A DNA stretch of 13,499 nt. It comes from Treponema sp. Its GTDB lineage: Bacteria > Spirochaetota > Spirochaetia > Treponematales > Breznakiellaceae. A program made the position numbers and the translations under genes. The notes under the pieces are model-generated. The model did no database searches. It had not been told where the DNA came from and worked only from the letters and a program-made list of their open reading frames with translations. Position 1 is the first letter of the stretch; each line of letters begins with the position of its first letter. The stretch is taken from NCBI GenBank assembly GCA_031266635.1, contig JAISAN010000098.1, positions 1 to 13,499 on the forward strand. The letters are read 5' to 3'. This document shows positions 6,842 to 13,496 of the stretch, in pieces.

Positions 6842-7273
6842 GGATTTTCACAAAAATTTCAATACTTTATTTGCTAAAAATTGATAAATGTATCTTTTTC
6901 TATGTTATTTATTTTGTCAAACAGTAGGTTTCAAGGATTAAAAAGGGGGAGCACATTCATTTCAAACGGTTAAAAATTTCGGCTCCATAACAAACATTTT
7001 TTGACACTGCTCCCCCTCGCTCCGTAGTCCTCACTCCGAGGCTGCGCCTCTCCGCTCCGGTCTACTCCGCTACCCCCACTGTTTTTTCTCAAAATATCGT
7101 CGAAGAAGAGAGTGTATGGTTAATTTTTTAAGACTGCGAAAATGCGGTCAGAATAGTCGTGAGAGGCGCAGCCGACCTAGGCAAACGGAACCCTGGAGCC
7201 GCCGTATGGCTCTTAAATTGCTGCGCAAGCAACTACCAAGCGCATACAGTCCTGTTAGACGATGTGGGGCTCT
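6842..7273. other. Gene-free mosaic region between the two toxin-antitoxin modules
   Basis: No gene is supported. An AT-rich part (to about 6940) is followed by a 9-bp inverted repeat GGGGGAGCA (6945-6953) / TGCTCCCCC (7008-7016). Then comes a pyrimidine-rich stretch with five CTCCG motifs (7020, 7034, 7050, 7055 and 7065) and a GAGGC TGC GCCTC stem (7038-7050). A 13-bp inverted match links GGCTGCGCCTCTC (7040-7052) with its complement at 7161-7173. The stretch 7201-7225 resembles 6149-6173 at the end of the RelE gene (20 of 25 bases). Open frames here look like shadows. Confidence 0.5.
6945..7016. repeat. 72-bp segment bounded by 9-bp inverted repeats
   Basis: GGGGGAGCA at 6945-6953 is the exact complement of TGCTCCCCC at 7008-7016. 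The AT-rich interior codes for nothing obvious. It may be a small repeat element or a structured transcript. No direct repeats bound it. Confidence 0.35.
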
Positions 7274-7483
7274 TCACGACTTATTGTATTTTTCGTTTTC
7301 AAATTCTACTGCCATTCTATGTATTTCATCTATACTTTTATCTTTCCACAATTCTTTATGCCATTCAGTGTAATCGAAATTGTTACTTTTTATACTAGTT
7401 ATAAAACGTTCCGTTTCGAGTACTCCAAATGTTTTTAATAACAAGTCTATTGCTTCTACTTTTAACACTGTCTCAGTTCTCAT
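7274..7483 (-). CDS. Small PIN-toxin partner protein, possible antitoxin
   Basis: The product is 69 residues long. The ATG at 7483 has GGAGG (7490-7494) six bases upstream, a better start than the upstream in-frame Met at 7510. It begins 11 bases before the end of the PIN gene, so the two were co-translated. The sequence is helical and charged. It has an N-terminal ETVLKVEAIDLLLKTFG, a central ETERFI..I...NFDYTEWHKELW block and a C-terminal SIDEIHRMAVEFE. From memory, the FDYT(E/K)W...LW pattern resembles small proteins encoded next to PIN toxins. An antitoxin role is inferred from that and from gene order. The gene appears intact although its toxin partner is disrupted. Confidence 0.65.
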   Translation of the reverse strand: MRTETVLKVEAIDLLLKTFGVLETERFITSIKSNNFDYTEWHKELWKDKSIDEIHRMAVEFENEKYNKS

Positions 7484-7910
7484 TTCTTTCCTCCAGCCGT
7501 ATAAAATCAATTGGATTAACTATTTTAATTTCGTCGATTTTTTTGTTCGTTAAATCTTCATCAGTCGTTATAAAATATTCACACTGACTTTCTATTGCGC
7601 ATGCAATATGTAAAGCGTCATTGAGCCGTATTTTATTTTGTTCAATTTGTCTGCCCCGTGTCAATATAGTTTCTGATGACTTACACTTATATTTTGCAAT
7701 ATTTTCCCATAATTGAATAGAATTTTTGTTTTCTACATTTGGATTATTACCATTTTAAAGATCAGACATATAAGACCATACTAAATCATATTTACCCTGT
7801 CGAATCTGATCTTGAATATACAATTTTGCCGTTGTTTCAAGTTGATTTTTTATATTGCTTTGGTCGTCAAACGGCCTATTATAAGCGCAATAATCTAAAT
7901 ATATCTTCAT
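7473..7910 (-). pseudogene. PIN-domain toxin gene broken by an in-frame TAA
   Basis: Reading from the ATG at 7910 gives MKIYLDYCAYNRPFDDQ, a typical PIN N-terminus with the first acidic residue D6. The frame runs to a TGA at 7473-7475 and is interrupted only once, by TAA at codon 52 (7755-7757). The surrounding peptide SYMSDL*NGNNP matches the family pattern ...DYENG.NP, where Glu stands at this place. A single GAA to TAA change would explain it. Downstream, LNDALHIACAIES (D98) and FITTDEDL (D117, D119) preserve the other metal-binding acids, so the damage looks recent. An internal TTG at 7664 could start a fragment lacking D6, which would not be an active nuclease. There is no clear ribosome binding site before 7910. 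Confidence 0.8.
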
Positions 7911-7956
7911 AATATATAGAATAACATGCCTCTATATTTTTGTCCATATATTTTTG

Positions 7957-7973
7957 TGTATAATTTTTATACA
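7957..7973 (-). promoter_or_regulatory. Candidate operator of the PIN module
   Basis: A perfect palindrome TGTATAA TTT TTATACA with 7-bp arms lies 47 bases upstream of the PIN start codon. Its TTATAC core is the same as the centre of the Phd/RelE operator. It is an autoregulation site only by analogy. Confidence 0.35.
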
Positions 7974-8172
7974 TACATTGTGGCCTCATGTCGCTTAACG
8001 TTCCGGCTGTTTTAGCAGCGTGGCGGCATTTACTGCGGTAAATGACATTAATGATCGGATGTATTTGGAGGCACAACGTGAAGCATCGATTTTCCTTTCT
8101 TCTTCGCTTCAGTGTATCGAACACCGCATGGGCTTTTGCCAATAACCGGGCCTGTCATGCTTACACAAAATG

Positions 8173-8191
8173 CCCCCGGCAAAGCCGGGGG
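8173..8191 (-). terminator. Probable intrinsic terminator of the hydrolase operon
   Basis: A perfect 8-bp GC stem CCCCCGGC / GCCGGGGG with a 3-base loop. On the minus strand it is followed by GCATTTTGTG, a short T run. It lies downstream of the lipoprotein hydrolase gene, just beyond the hairpin element. The T run is short, so termination may be partial. Confidence 0.5.
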
Positions 8192-8204
8192 TGTTCGATG
8201 TGCG

Positions 8205-8211
8205 CTATTTA
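8205..8211. repeat. Target-site duplication, left, copy 2 (CTATTTA)
   Basis: Exact 7-bp direct repeat of 8320-8326. In gene orientation it reads TAAATAG. Confidence 0.65.
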
Positions 8212-8319
8212 GTGTCTGTCCATAAAGTCGGTTACTTTATGGACAGACCTTGCATTTGCATGCGCAAATGCGGTTTTTAAGGTAGTCTGTCTATAATGTG
8301 TCTACATTATAGACAGACT
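8212..8319 (-). mobile_element. Hairpin-rich MITE-like element, copy 2 (108 bp)
   Basis: Homologous to 3289-3407 in the opposite orientation. Hairpin A is 8214-8228 / 8234-8248 (15-bp perfect stem, loop CGGTT). Hairpin B is 8284-8299 / 8304-8319 (16-bp perfect stem, loop GTCT) and ends exactly at the duplicated target. A third stem GCATTTGC / GCAAATGC (8253-8260 / 8265-8272) lies between. It has no coding capacity. It is flanked by the direct repeat CTATTTA and sits directly behind the TAG stop of the hydrolase gene, with the same end facing the gene as in copy 1. Confidence 0.7.
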
Positions 8320-8326
8320 CTATTTA
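8320..8326. repeat. Target-site duplication, right, copy 2 (CTATTTA)
   Basis: Exact copy of 8205-8211. On the minus strand it is TAAATAG, whose last three bases are the hydrolase stop codon. Confidence 0.65.
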
Positions 8327-9906
8327 AGATATTGCCTGATGGCCTCGGGGTATACCATTTCCGGGACCGGGACTGCCTGGGCTTTTCTGATATATTCATT
8401 GGCTGAACGTTCCAGAAGAATACCGGCGGCTTTCGCTTTGTTTACCGCTTCCGTAACTTTTGCCACATAATCATCGTGAGTGGGGTACAACTGTTTCAGG
8501 TAGGCCGTTGAGAACGGAATGGTGTAAGATGACGGCAGTATCCGCGTCCGGTAAACCACGGAATAATTGGCGAAGGGAACCTCAAGTTCCGGTAAACGGA
8601 CCCCGCCCAGGGCGTTACCGTATTGATCCCGGCGGAGTTCAATTCTGCCGTTGGTCACGGTTGTTTCAATGGGCGGGAAACTTGGCGGCGGGGCGCCGTC
8701 GGTAATCCACTGGTGAATCGCCCAGAACGCGGCGGAAAGTACCGGCTGCCAATCGACTTCGGTCTGCCGGATGACGGAAATCACATTCAGGGAATTGGTG
8801 ATGCCCTCCCGGTCGCTCTTGCGGTTCACAAATTGCATTTTTCGCGGCCCCGCGTGGGAAGAACCAGGGACTTCCCAGTGGCGGAGCTTGCCGGTCTCCG
8901 GCTGGCGGGCTTCGGCGGTCCAGTCCGCTTCCGCCTCGGAGTTAAAGATCATAACCGGGATGGAAAGATCGTCCCGAATCAACGCCGGCCTTATCCTGCG
9001 GCCCACGGGATTGGGGTCCGGGGCGGTGCGGTCTTCGGCGACGGCGGCTTTGAAATCAACGCCCTGGCCGCCGCCAAGTCCGGGGATAATCGCGTCATAG
9101 ACGTTTGCCAGGGGTTGAACGCCGTTCGCGTAAGAGAGAAGGCGTATGCCCGACTGGGAACCGCCGACGGCTATCAATTTTTTTACGTCCAGGCCGCCCA
9201 TAGTATCCACACCGGTGGTTTGGGTTTTACGGTTAGGTCCCAGGGCAATACCGGCCTGGGTAAAAATATCGTAGGATACGCCGTCATCGGGAACATTGAG
9301 ACTGCCGTAACGCTGGGGGTCCCATGTTACGAGCCCGGCGTGAGCAAGGTCAGCCGGAGCAGCCTGGACCGTCATGTTGGTGCCGACAGCCCGGACTTCG
9401 CTGGTCGCGGTTGCCGCGTTTTTAAACCCGTAGATCCCTATCGGCTGGGTGGATACCAGCGCATAGGCAAAGCCGCAGTCCGCCATGTCCATCATGGCTT
9501 CAAGTTCCACAAAAGCCCAATCGTAACCGTTGGAAACGTTTGACCATTCGACAATTACGGTGCCGTTAAAACCGGCGGGGTCCGCCGGGCGCTGTACCAG
9601 CACGCGGGTTTTATAGGGAACAGCGTCAGCCTTTTCCAGCGTCCACTTGCCATCGTTGGTCCATTCCCCGGTTAAATCATAATGGGCCGCGTTGCCTTCG
9701 ATGAAAAACTCTTCTTCCACATAGCCGATTCTGCTGATATTTCCAAAATACCCCATAAAAGGCCAGCCGTGTTCTCCGCCTGTGATTGGGCCGGTAACGT
9801 GAATAGCGCCTTTTGGCCCGCTTCCCGTGTCGGACTTGGGTCCGCCAAACAACGAACATGACAGTACGGTCATCGTCAGGACAGTCAGTAATACTGCTTT
9901 TTTCAT
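8320..9906 (-). CDS. Alpha/beta hydrolase (Abhydrolase_10-like), probable lipoprotein
   Basis: The product has 528 residues. The start at 9906 has AAGGAG five bases upstream. The N-terminus MKKAVLLTVLTMTVLSC fits a spirochaetal lipoprotein signal with acylated Cys17, so the enzyme is probably membrane-tethered outside the cytoplasm. The body matches the large alpha/beta hydrolase family seen again at 12003-13496. Conserved blocks are TGPITGGEHGWPF (about 38-50), NGTVIVEWSNVS (114-125), GGSQSG (248-253, S250 the likely nucleophile in a GxSQS form), E326 in FNSEAEA (possible acid) and H351 in GSSHAG (likely catalytic His). All three positions are conserved in the paralogue. An esterase-type activity is expected; the substrate is unknown. 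The TAG stop lies in the duplicated target of a hairpin element. Confidence 0.87.
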   Translation of the reverse strand: MKKAVLLTVLTMTVLSCSLFGGPKSDTGSGPKGAIHVTGPITGGEHGWPFMGYFGNISRIGYVEEEFFIEGNAAHYDLTGEWTNDGKWTLEKADAVPYKTRVLVQRPADPAGFNGTVIVEWSNVSNGYDWAFVELEAMMDMADCGFAYALVSTQPIGIYGFKNAATATSEVRAVGTNMTVQAAPADLAHAGLVTWDPQRYGSLNVPDDGVSYDIFTQAGIALGPNRKTQTTGVDTMGGLDVKKLIAVGGSQSGIRLLSYANGVQPLANVYDAIIPGLGGGQGVDFKAAVAEDRTAPDPNPVGRRIRPALIRDDLSIPVMIFNSEAEADWTAEARQPETGKLRHWEVPGSSHAGPRKMQFVNRKSDREGITNSLNVISVIRQTEVDWQPVLSAAFWAIHQWITDGAPPPSFPPIETTVTNGRIELRRDQYGNALGGVRLPELEVPFANYSVVYRTRILPSSYTIPFSTAYLKQLYPTHDDYVAKVTEAVNKAKAAGILLERSANEYIRKAQAVPVPEMVYPEAIRQYLK

Positions 9907-10102
9907 AATCGCTCCTTACGTTTAGGTATGCATGAGCGCGCCGAAACAAACAAACTGTTTTTTCGACGCCGCTTTTTCTGTGATGAAAGCCGCCCATAAA
10001 AGGGAAGCTTGTTTCCTCACATCCTCCAAACCAGATAAACCTCCTTCTAAACCAGATAAATCCTCCCGGGGCCGGATTACCGGCGCTTTTGGGGACATAC
10101 GG
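9907..10102 (-). other. 196-bp spacer upstream of the lipoprotein hydrolase gene
   Basis: The spacer has no gene. It contains a two-copy 21-bp tandem repeat (10028-10060) and a GCCGG ATTA CCGGC stem (10071-10084). It is the widest gap in the hydrolase locus, so a separate promoter for the last gene is possible, but I see no strong -35/-10 pair. Confidence 0.4.
10028..10060. repeat. Two-copy tandem repeat with AAACCAGATAAA core
   Basis: The 12-mer AAACCAGATAAA occurs at 10028-10039 and 10049-10060, a 21-bp period. On the minus strand each copy is preceded by a purine-rich GGAGG-like stretch. Function is unknown. Confidence 0.55.
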
Positions 10103-10648
10103 CTAACCCGATCTTACGGTTCCCGGAGTACCGGAGAAAACCAGCGAGATAAGCGATGTCGCAAAGGAGACATCGGGGGGAATGCGGGAATTGTTCTGCG
10201 GACGGCCGGTCTGGGGGAAGCGGGTTTTCAGTTCCTCGTAGACCGCCTTTGCGCCGGGGATGTCCTGGGCTGCGGCCATTTTCACGGACTTGTAAAACAC
10301 CAGGGCGGTCTGGTACGCCTCGCTTCCGGCGGTCATCTCCGTATCATCGATGCTCTCTTTCAACTGCTGAACCCTATTGAGCAGCTTCCACAGACCGTGG
10401 GCATCGGTAAAGTCAACGCCGAAAGCGTCTATGTCAAGATAGGGCGGCGCCAGGTTGGGGTTTTTCCGGGCGAAGTCATAAGCTTTCTCCACAAAGGAGA
10501 TGGTCTTCTCGCTCATTTTGGGTAACTCTTGCCGTTCCGCCGGAGTGAGGGCGAGCATAAAGGGGGCGAGCAGTGTTTTTGCTTCGTCAATCCTGGCCTG
10601 CGCCTCAGCCAGAACCGCCGCGGGTATGGACTGGGTGTTATCTTTCAT
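10103..10648 (-). CDS. Helical protein of unknown function
   Basis: This 181-residue protein belongs to no family I recognise. It has no signal peptide or membrane helix, so it is probably cytoplasmic. It is rich in predicted helices (about 8-30, 47-62, 82-102, 106-150). Distinctive segments are ALTPAERQELPKMSEKT, YLDIDAFGVDF and DDTEMTAGSEAYQTALVFYKSVK. The last of these is TPR-like in feel, followed by PGAKAVYEELKTRFP. The C-terminal 30 residues look less ordered. The ribosome binding site AAGGAA (10655-10660) overlaps the stop codon of the outer-membrane protein gene, with an 11-bp gap, so the two are surely co-transcribed. A role tied to the barrel or the hydrolases is inference. Confidence 0.8.
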   Translation of the reverse strand: MKDNTQSIPAAVLAEAQARIDEAKTLLAPFMLALTPAERQELPKMSEKTISFVEKAYDFARKNPNLAPPYLDIDAFGVDFTDAHGLWKLLNRVQQLKESIDDTEMTAGSEAYQTALVFYKSVKMAAAQDIPGAKAVYEELKTRFPQTGRPQNNSRIPPDVSFATSLISLVFSGTPGTVRSG

Positions 10649-10659
10649 AATGGCTTCCT

Positions 10660-11931
10660 TTAGAAAACCAGGGCAAACATCACCGACAGTTTATTGTCAA
10701 AAGCCATATCGGCCTTTTCATCGTTGACCGTATCCGTGATCATTGACAGCGCATAAGACAGGTCCAGGCTGGCTGTGCCTACACGGATGGACAGTTGGGG
10801 CTTAACGCTGATCAGGAACCGTTCGGTTTCCGTATCGTTTACCACCGTACCGCTGGCCACCATAGTCGATTTGGCATGGTTTCCGTAGCTTTCAAAACTC
10901 ATATTCAGCCTGGGTACGAACATGCCAATCTGATAGGATACCCAGGGATCAAAAGAAAACCCGACACGGTATGTATTTTCGCTGCGAATATCCTGGCCGC
11001 CCACATTGTCTACCCGGTCGTAAGCTATCGAACGGAAGACGTCACCGCCGCCTTTTGAAACAAGTATGTTGGTATTGTTGAGGAACTGGTACGCGTAAAT
11101 TCCGAATTGCAACTGCCGTCCGATCCGGTATGCCAGGGTCTGGTCAAAGGCTATGTAGGGATACCCGGCTTCGGGCTGCTTGTACTTGATTTGATTGGTA
11201 AAAACCTCGAAGTTGGCGGTTAAATTGGGAACCGCCAGCAGGTGGATTCCCGCTGTCATAGTGGGTATCGTATTATCCCGCCAACCTCCGCCATAACTTA
11301 CCTTGAAAATCTTGCTCATCTCGTAGGCTATGCCCCAGCTCGCAATTCCTTTTTCAGCCGGGCCCGTTCCGTTTGTGGGAAGGGTGGGATCGCGGGTAAT
11401 CTCAGTAGCGGTAGGAAGCTGGGGAGCGTAGACACCGCCGCCGATGCTTAGGCCGGGAATGGGGTTAAACTTGACCAGAACGCCCGCCCCCTCGCCGCCG
11501 TCCGAACTAATTCTGCCGCCGGAGTTGTACGTGTCGTCCCGTACCCATCCCATTTTTAATTCCATTTTTTTATCAAAGAAATTCATCCAGCCGTAGGCCT
11601 GGAAAATATCCGGCATAGGCGCCCGCATAGTGTCGGAAGTGTCATAACCCGAAATCGCCATCAGGGTGAAGGCAAACCCGTAGGTCTCCCGGTCATAAGT
11701 TACCCCCATCCGGGTGTAATACAAAAAGCTCAGAGACGCGCCGTCTATCATAACGTCGGTGCCGCCCCAGGTTTTTTCGTCAATGTCATAGCCCAGGGTG
11801 CTATACATGAATCCGTTGAATCTCCACCCGTCCAGGGGGTTCCGGGGGGCGGTCTGCGCCGCCGCTGCCTGGGAGAAAACCCTTGTCCCCAGTGCAAGCA
11901 GGACCACTACAAAAACCGTTAATCTTTTCAT
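10660..11931 (-). CDS. Outer-membrane beta-barrel protein (porin-like)
   Basis: The product has 423 residues. GGAGG (11938-11942) lies six bases before the ATG at 11931. A signal peptide (about 1-20, RVFS before QAAAAQ) is followed by alternating hydrophobic-aromatic strands throughout, for example WRFNGFMYSTLGYDI, RMGVTYDRETYGFAFTLMAI, LSIGGGVYAPQL and LQFGIYAYQFL. The chain ends in KLSVMFALVF with a terminal Phe, the usual signal for BAM-dependent barrel insertion. There is no match to a named porin that I can identify. It lies between two exported hydrolase genes in the same direction, so it could carry their substrates or products across the outer membrane. A surface structural protein is the alternative. 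Confidence 0.82.
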   Translation of the reverse strand: MKRLTVFVVVLLALGTRVFSQAAAAQTAPRNPLDGWRFNGFMYSTLGYDIDEKTWGGTDVMIDGASLSFLYYTRMGVTYDRETYGFAFTLMAISGYDTSDTMRAPMPDIFQAYGWMNFFDKKMELKMGWVRDDTYNSGGRISSDGGEGAGVLVKFNPIPGLSIGGGVYAPQLPTATEITRDPTLPTNGTGPAEKGIASWGIAYEMSKIFKVSYGGGWRDNTIPTMTAGIHLLAVPNLTANFEVFTNQIKYKQPEAGYPYIAFDQTLAYRIGRQLQFGIYAYQFLNNTNILVSKGGGDVFRSIAYDRVDNVGGQDIRSENTYRVGFSFDPWVSYQIGMFVPRLNMSFESYGNHAKSTMVASGTVVNDTETERFLISVKPQLSIRVGTASLDLSYALSMITDTVNDEKADMAFDNKLSVMFALVF

Positions 11932-11956
11932 TCTGTTCCTCCAAAAAATATTTGAT

Positions 11957-11972
11957 CACCTCGAAAGAGGTG
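11957..11972 (-). promoter_or_regulatory. Hairpin between first hydrolase and barrel gene
   Basis: A perfect 6-bp stem CACCTC / GAGGTG with a 4-base loop lies in the 71-bp gap. On the minus strand it is followed, five bases later, by a T-rich stretch (ATATTTTTTGG) just before the barrel gene's ribosome binding site. It could be a weak attenuator or an mRNA end-protecting stem. Confidence 0.35.
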
Positions 11973-12002
11973 TTAGAGCCGGTGTTCATAGCAAGCCAAT
12001 TC

Positions 12003-13496
12003 CTAACGGCTGATCCGCGGATCCATTTTTACCTCAACCGGAAGGGCTTCCGGTACCGGCGCACGGTTTGCCGCCTGTATATATTCATCTACCGCTTCAG
12101 GCAGAATAATTCCCGCGTCTTTCGCCGCGTTCGCGGCGGCGGTGATTTTTGCCACATAGGCCTCATGGGTGGGATATAATTGTCTGAGCCGTTCCGGGCT
12201 GAACGGTACGGTATAGCCTATCAGCGGATAGATTGGCCCCGCCACATACCGGCCAATTGGAACTTCCATTTCCGGCATCCGCACACCGCCCTGAACATTT
12301 CCGTATTGATCATACGCATAGTCCCGGCCTTCAACCTGAATGGGCGGCATCTGCGGGGGCGGCGAACCGCCGTTGATCCACCGGTGGACATGCAGTAACG
12401 CCGCGTCAAAAGCGTTATGCCAGTCAACTTCATTCATCCGGCTTATGTCCCAAAACGTGCGTGTCGGATCGATCATGCCGTCCCGTTCCCATATTTTCCG
12501 GGACGCTCCGGTCATACGGTTCGGCATGTGCGAAGCCCCGGCGATTTCCCAGGAACGGTATTTATCCGTATCGGGCTGCCGTTGGTTAGCAAAATACAAC
12601 GCTTCAGTCTGGGAGTTGAATTGTAAAACCGGAATGGACAAGTCTTCCCGAACCCAGGTACTGACGGACCGGCTGTGCCCGGTATTGCCGGAACCGCTGT
12701 CGGGGTGGGCCAGGCCGGAAGCAAAATCAGAGGCCGTACCGGCGCAGATTACCGGAATAATCGCGTCAAAGGCGTTAGACAGGGGCTGAACCCCGTTGGT
12801 ATAGGCCAGGATTCTGGTACCCGACTGGGACGCGCCTGTGGCGATCAATTTTTTTACCGCCATGCCGCCCATAGGATCAACGCCGTGGGATTCGGCCCTG
12901 CGGTTCGGTCCTACCGCCCGGGCCGCCTGGGTAAAGATGTCGAACGATACCGCCTCATCGGGAATATTCAGGCTGCCGTAGCGTTCATTGTCCCAGGCAT
13001 TTAAGCCCTGGGGAAGGGAGGGGAAACCGTCAATGCCGGTTGGCTGGGCCGATACCGACACATAGGCGAAACCGTTGGTGTATAAGCCCCTGGTATCAAC
13101 CAAATTGTATTCAAAACCAAAACTGACATTGGTCCACTCCACCAGTACCGTACCGTTAAACTTCGCGGGGTCTCTGGGGCGGCGTACCAGAATCCGGGTT
13201 TTGTAGGGCGCGGAACTTACGGGTTCAATATCCCATTTACCGTCGTTTTTCAACTCATTGACCGGCGCGTAACGGACGGCGGTTCCTTCAAGAAAATATT
13301 CCTCTTCTATATAACCGATGCCGCGGATGTCCCCGAAATACGCGCCAAAGGGATAGCCCATTTCGCCGCCCTTTACCGGGCCTGTTACCAGCGGGCCGGG
13401 GCCGGAAGGGGGCGGGGAGTCCGCCGCCGGTTTTGCGGAAACCGCCAGGGCCGCGCAAAAAGAAAACACCGCCGCGAGACACATAATTTTTTTCAT
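12003..13496 (-). CDS. Alpha/beta hydrolase (Abhydrolase_10-like), secreted paralogue
   Basis: The product has 497 residues. The start at 13496 lies three bases from the window edge, so its promoter and ribosome binding site are not visible. It begins MKKIMCLAAVFSFC, with a signal peptide probably cut at AVSA-K22, so it is likely soluble and exported, unlike the lipoprotein paralogue at 8320-9906. The same blocks occur in the same order: TGPVKGGEMGYPF (38-50), NGTVLVEWTNVS (114-125), GASQSG (221-226, S223 likely nucleophile), FNSQTEA with E298, and ASHMPN with H323. The C-terminal DQYGN.QGGVRMPE and PFS..RLRQLYPTHEAYVAK segments also match the paralogue. The two genes look like an old duplication. 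This one lacks an insertion present in the other near residues 161-191. Confidence 0.87.
   Translation of the reverse strand: MKKIMCLAAVFSFCAALAVSAKPAADSPPPSGPGPLVTGPVKGGEMGYPFGAYFGDIRGIGYIEEEYFLEGTAVRYAPVNELKNDGKWDIEPVSSAPYKTRILVRRPRDPAKFNGTVLVEWTNVSFGFEYNLVDTRGLYTNGFAYVSVSAQPTGIDGFPSLPQGLNAWDNERYGSLNIPDEAVSFDIFTQAARAVGPNRRAESHGVDPMGGMAVKKLIATGASQSGTRILAYTNGVQPLSNAFDAIIPVICAGTASDFASGLAHPDSGSGNTGHSRSVSTWVREDLSIPVLQFNSQTEALYFANQRQPDTDKYRSWEIAGASHMPNRMTGASRKIWERDGMIDPTRTFWDISRMNEVDWHNAFDAALLHVHRWINGGSPPPQMPPIQVEGRDYAYDQYGNVQGGVRMPEMEVPIGRYVAGPIYPLIGYTVPFSPERLRQLYPTHEAYVAKITAAANAAKDAGIILPEAVDEYIQAANRAPVPEALPVEVKMDPRISR

Larger units (their letters stand above)
7911..8204. other. Gene-free region upstream of the PIN module
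   Basis: This stretch of about 290 bp has no supported gene. A minus-strand frame over 7879-8142 exists, but its product has no recognisable family and no strong ribosome binding site. The AT-rich part next to the PIN gene holds an 11-bp direct repeat TATATTTTTGT (7933-7943 and 7947-7957) and a palindrome (7957-7973), suiting a promoter region. The distal part carries a hairpin at 8173-8191. Confidence 0.5.

Noticed and set aside
6152..7260. Integron attC-like boxes: minus-strand GCCTAAC (6152-6158) and GTCTAAC (7254-7260) follow the two toxin-antitoxin modules
   Set aside because: No matching GTTRRRY box with paired inner arms was found for either, the two boxes are not at homologous places in the shared 25-bp core, and no integrase is in the window. 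The seven-base pattern is too loose to stand alone.
7879..8142. Minus-strand open frame of 87 codons upstream of the PIN gene
   Set aside because: It overlaps the start of the PIN gene and the likely promoter palindrome, has no ribosome binding site and no recognisable fold.
8623..9543. Long plus-strand open frame (306 codons) opposite the lipoprotein hydrolase
   Set aside because: It is antisense to a gene with clear catalytic motifs. The open frame is a by-product of the GC-rich codon use of that gene.
10071..10094. GCCGG ATTA CCGGC stem followed by TTTT on the plus strand, considered as a terminator
   Set aside because: No plus-strand gene precedes it. All genes here run on the minus strand, where no T run follows the stem.
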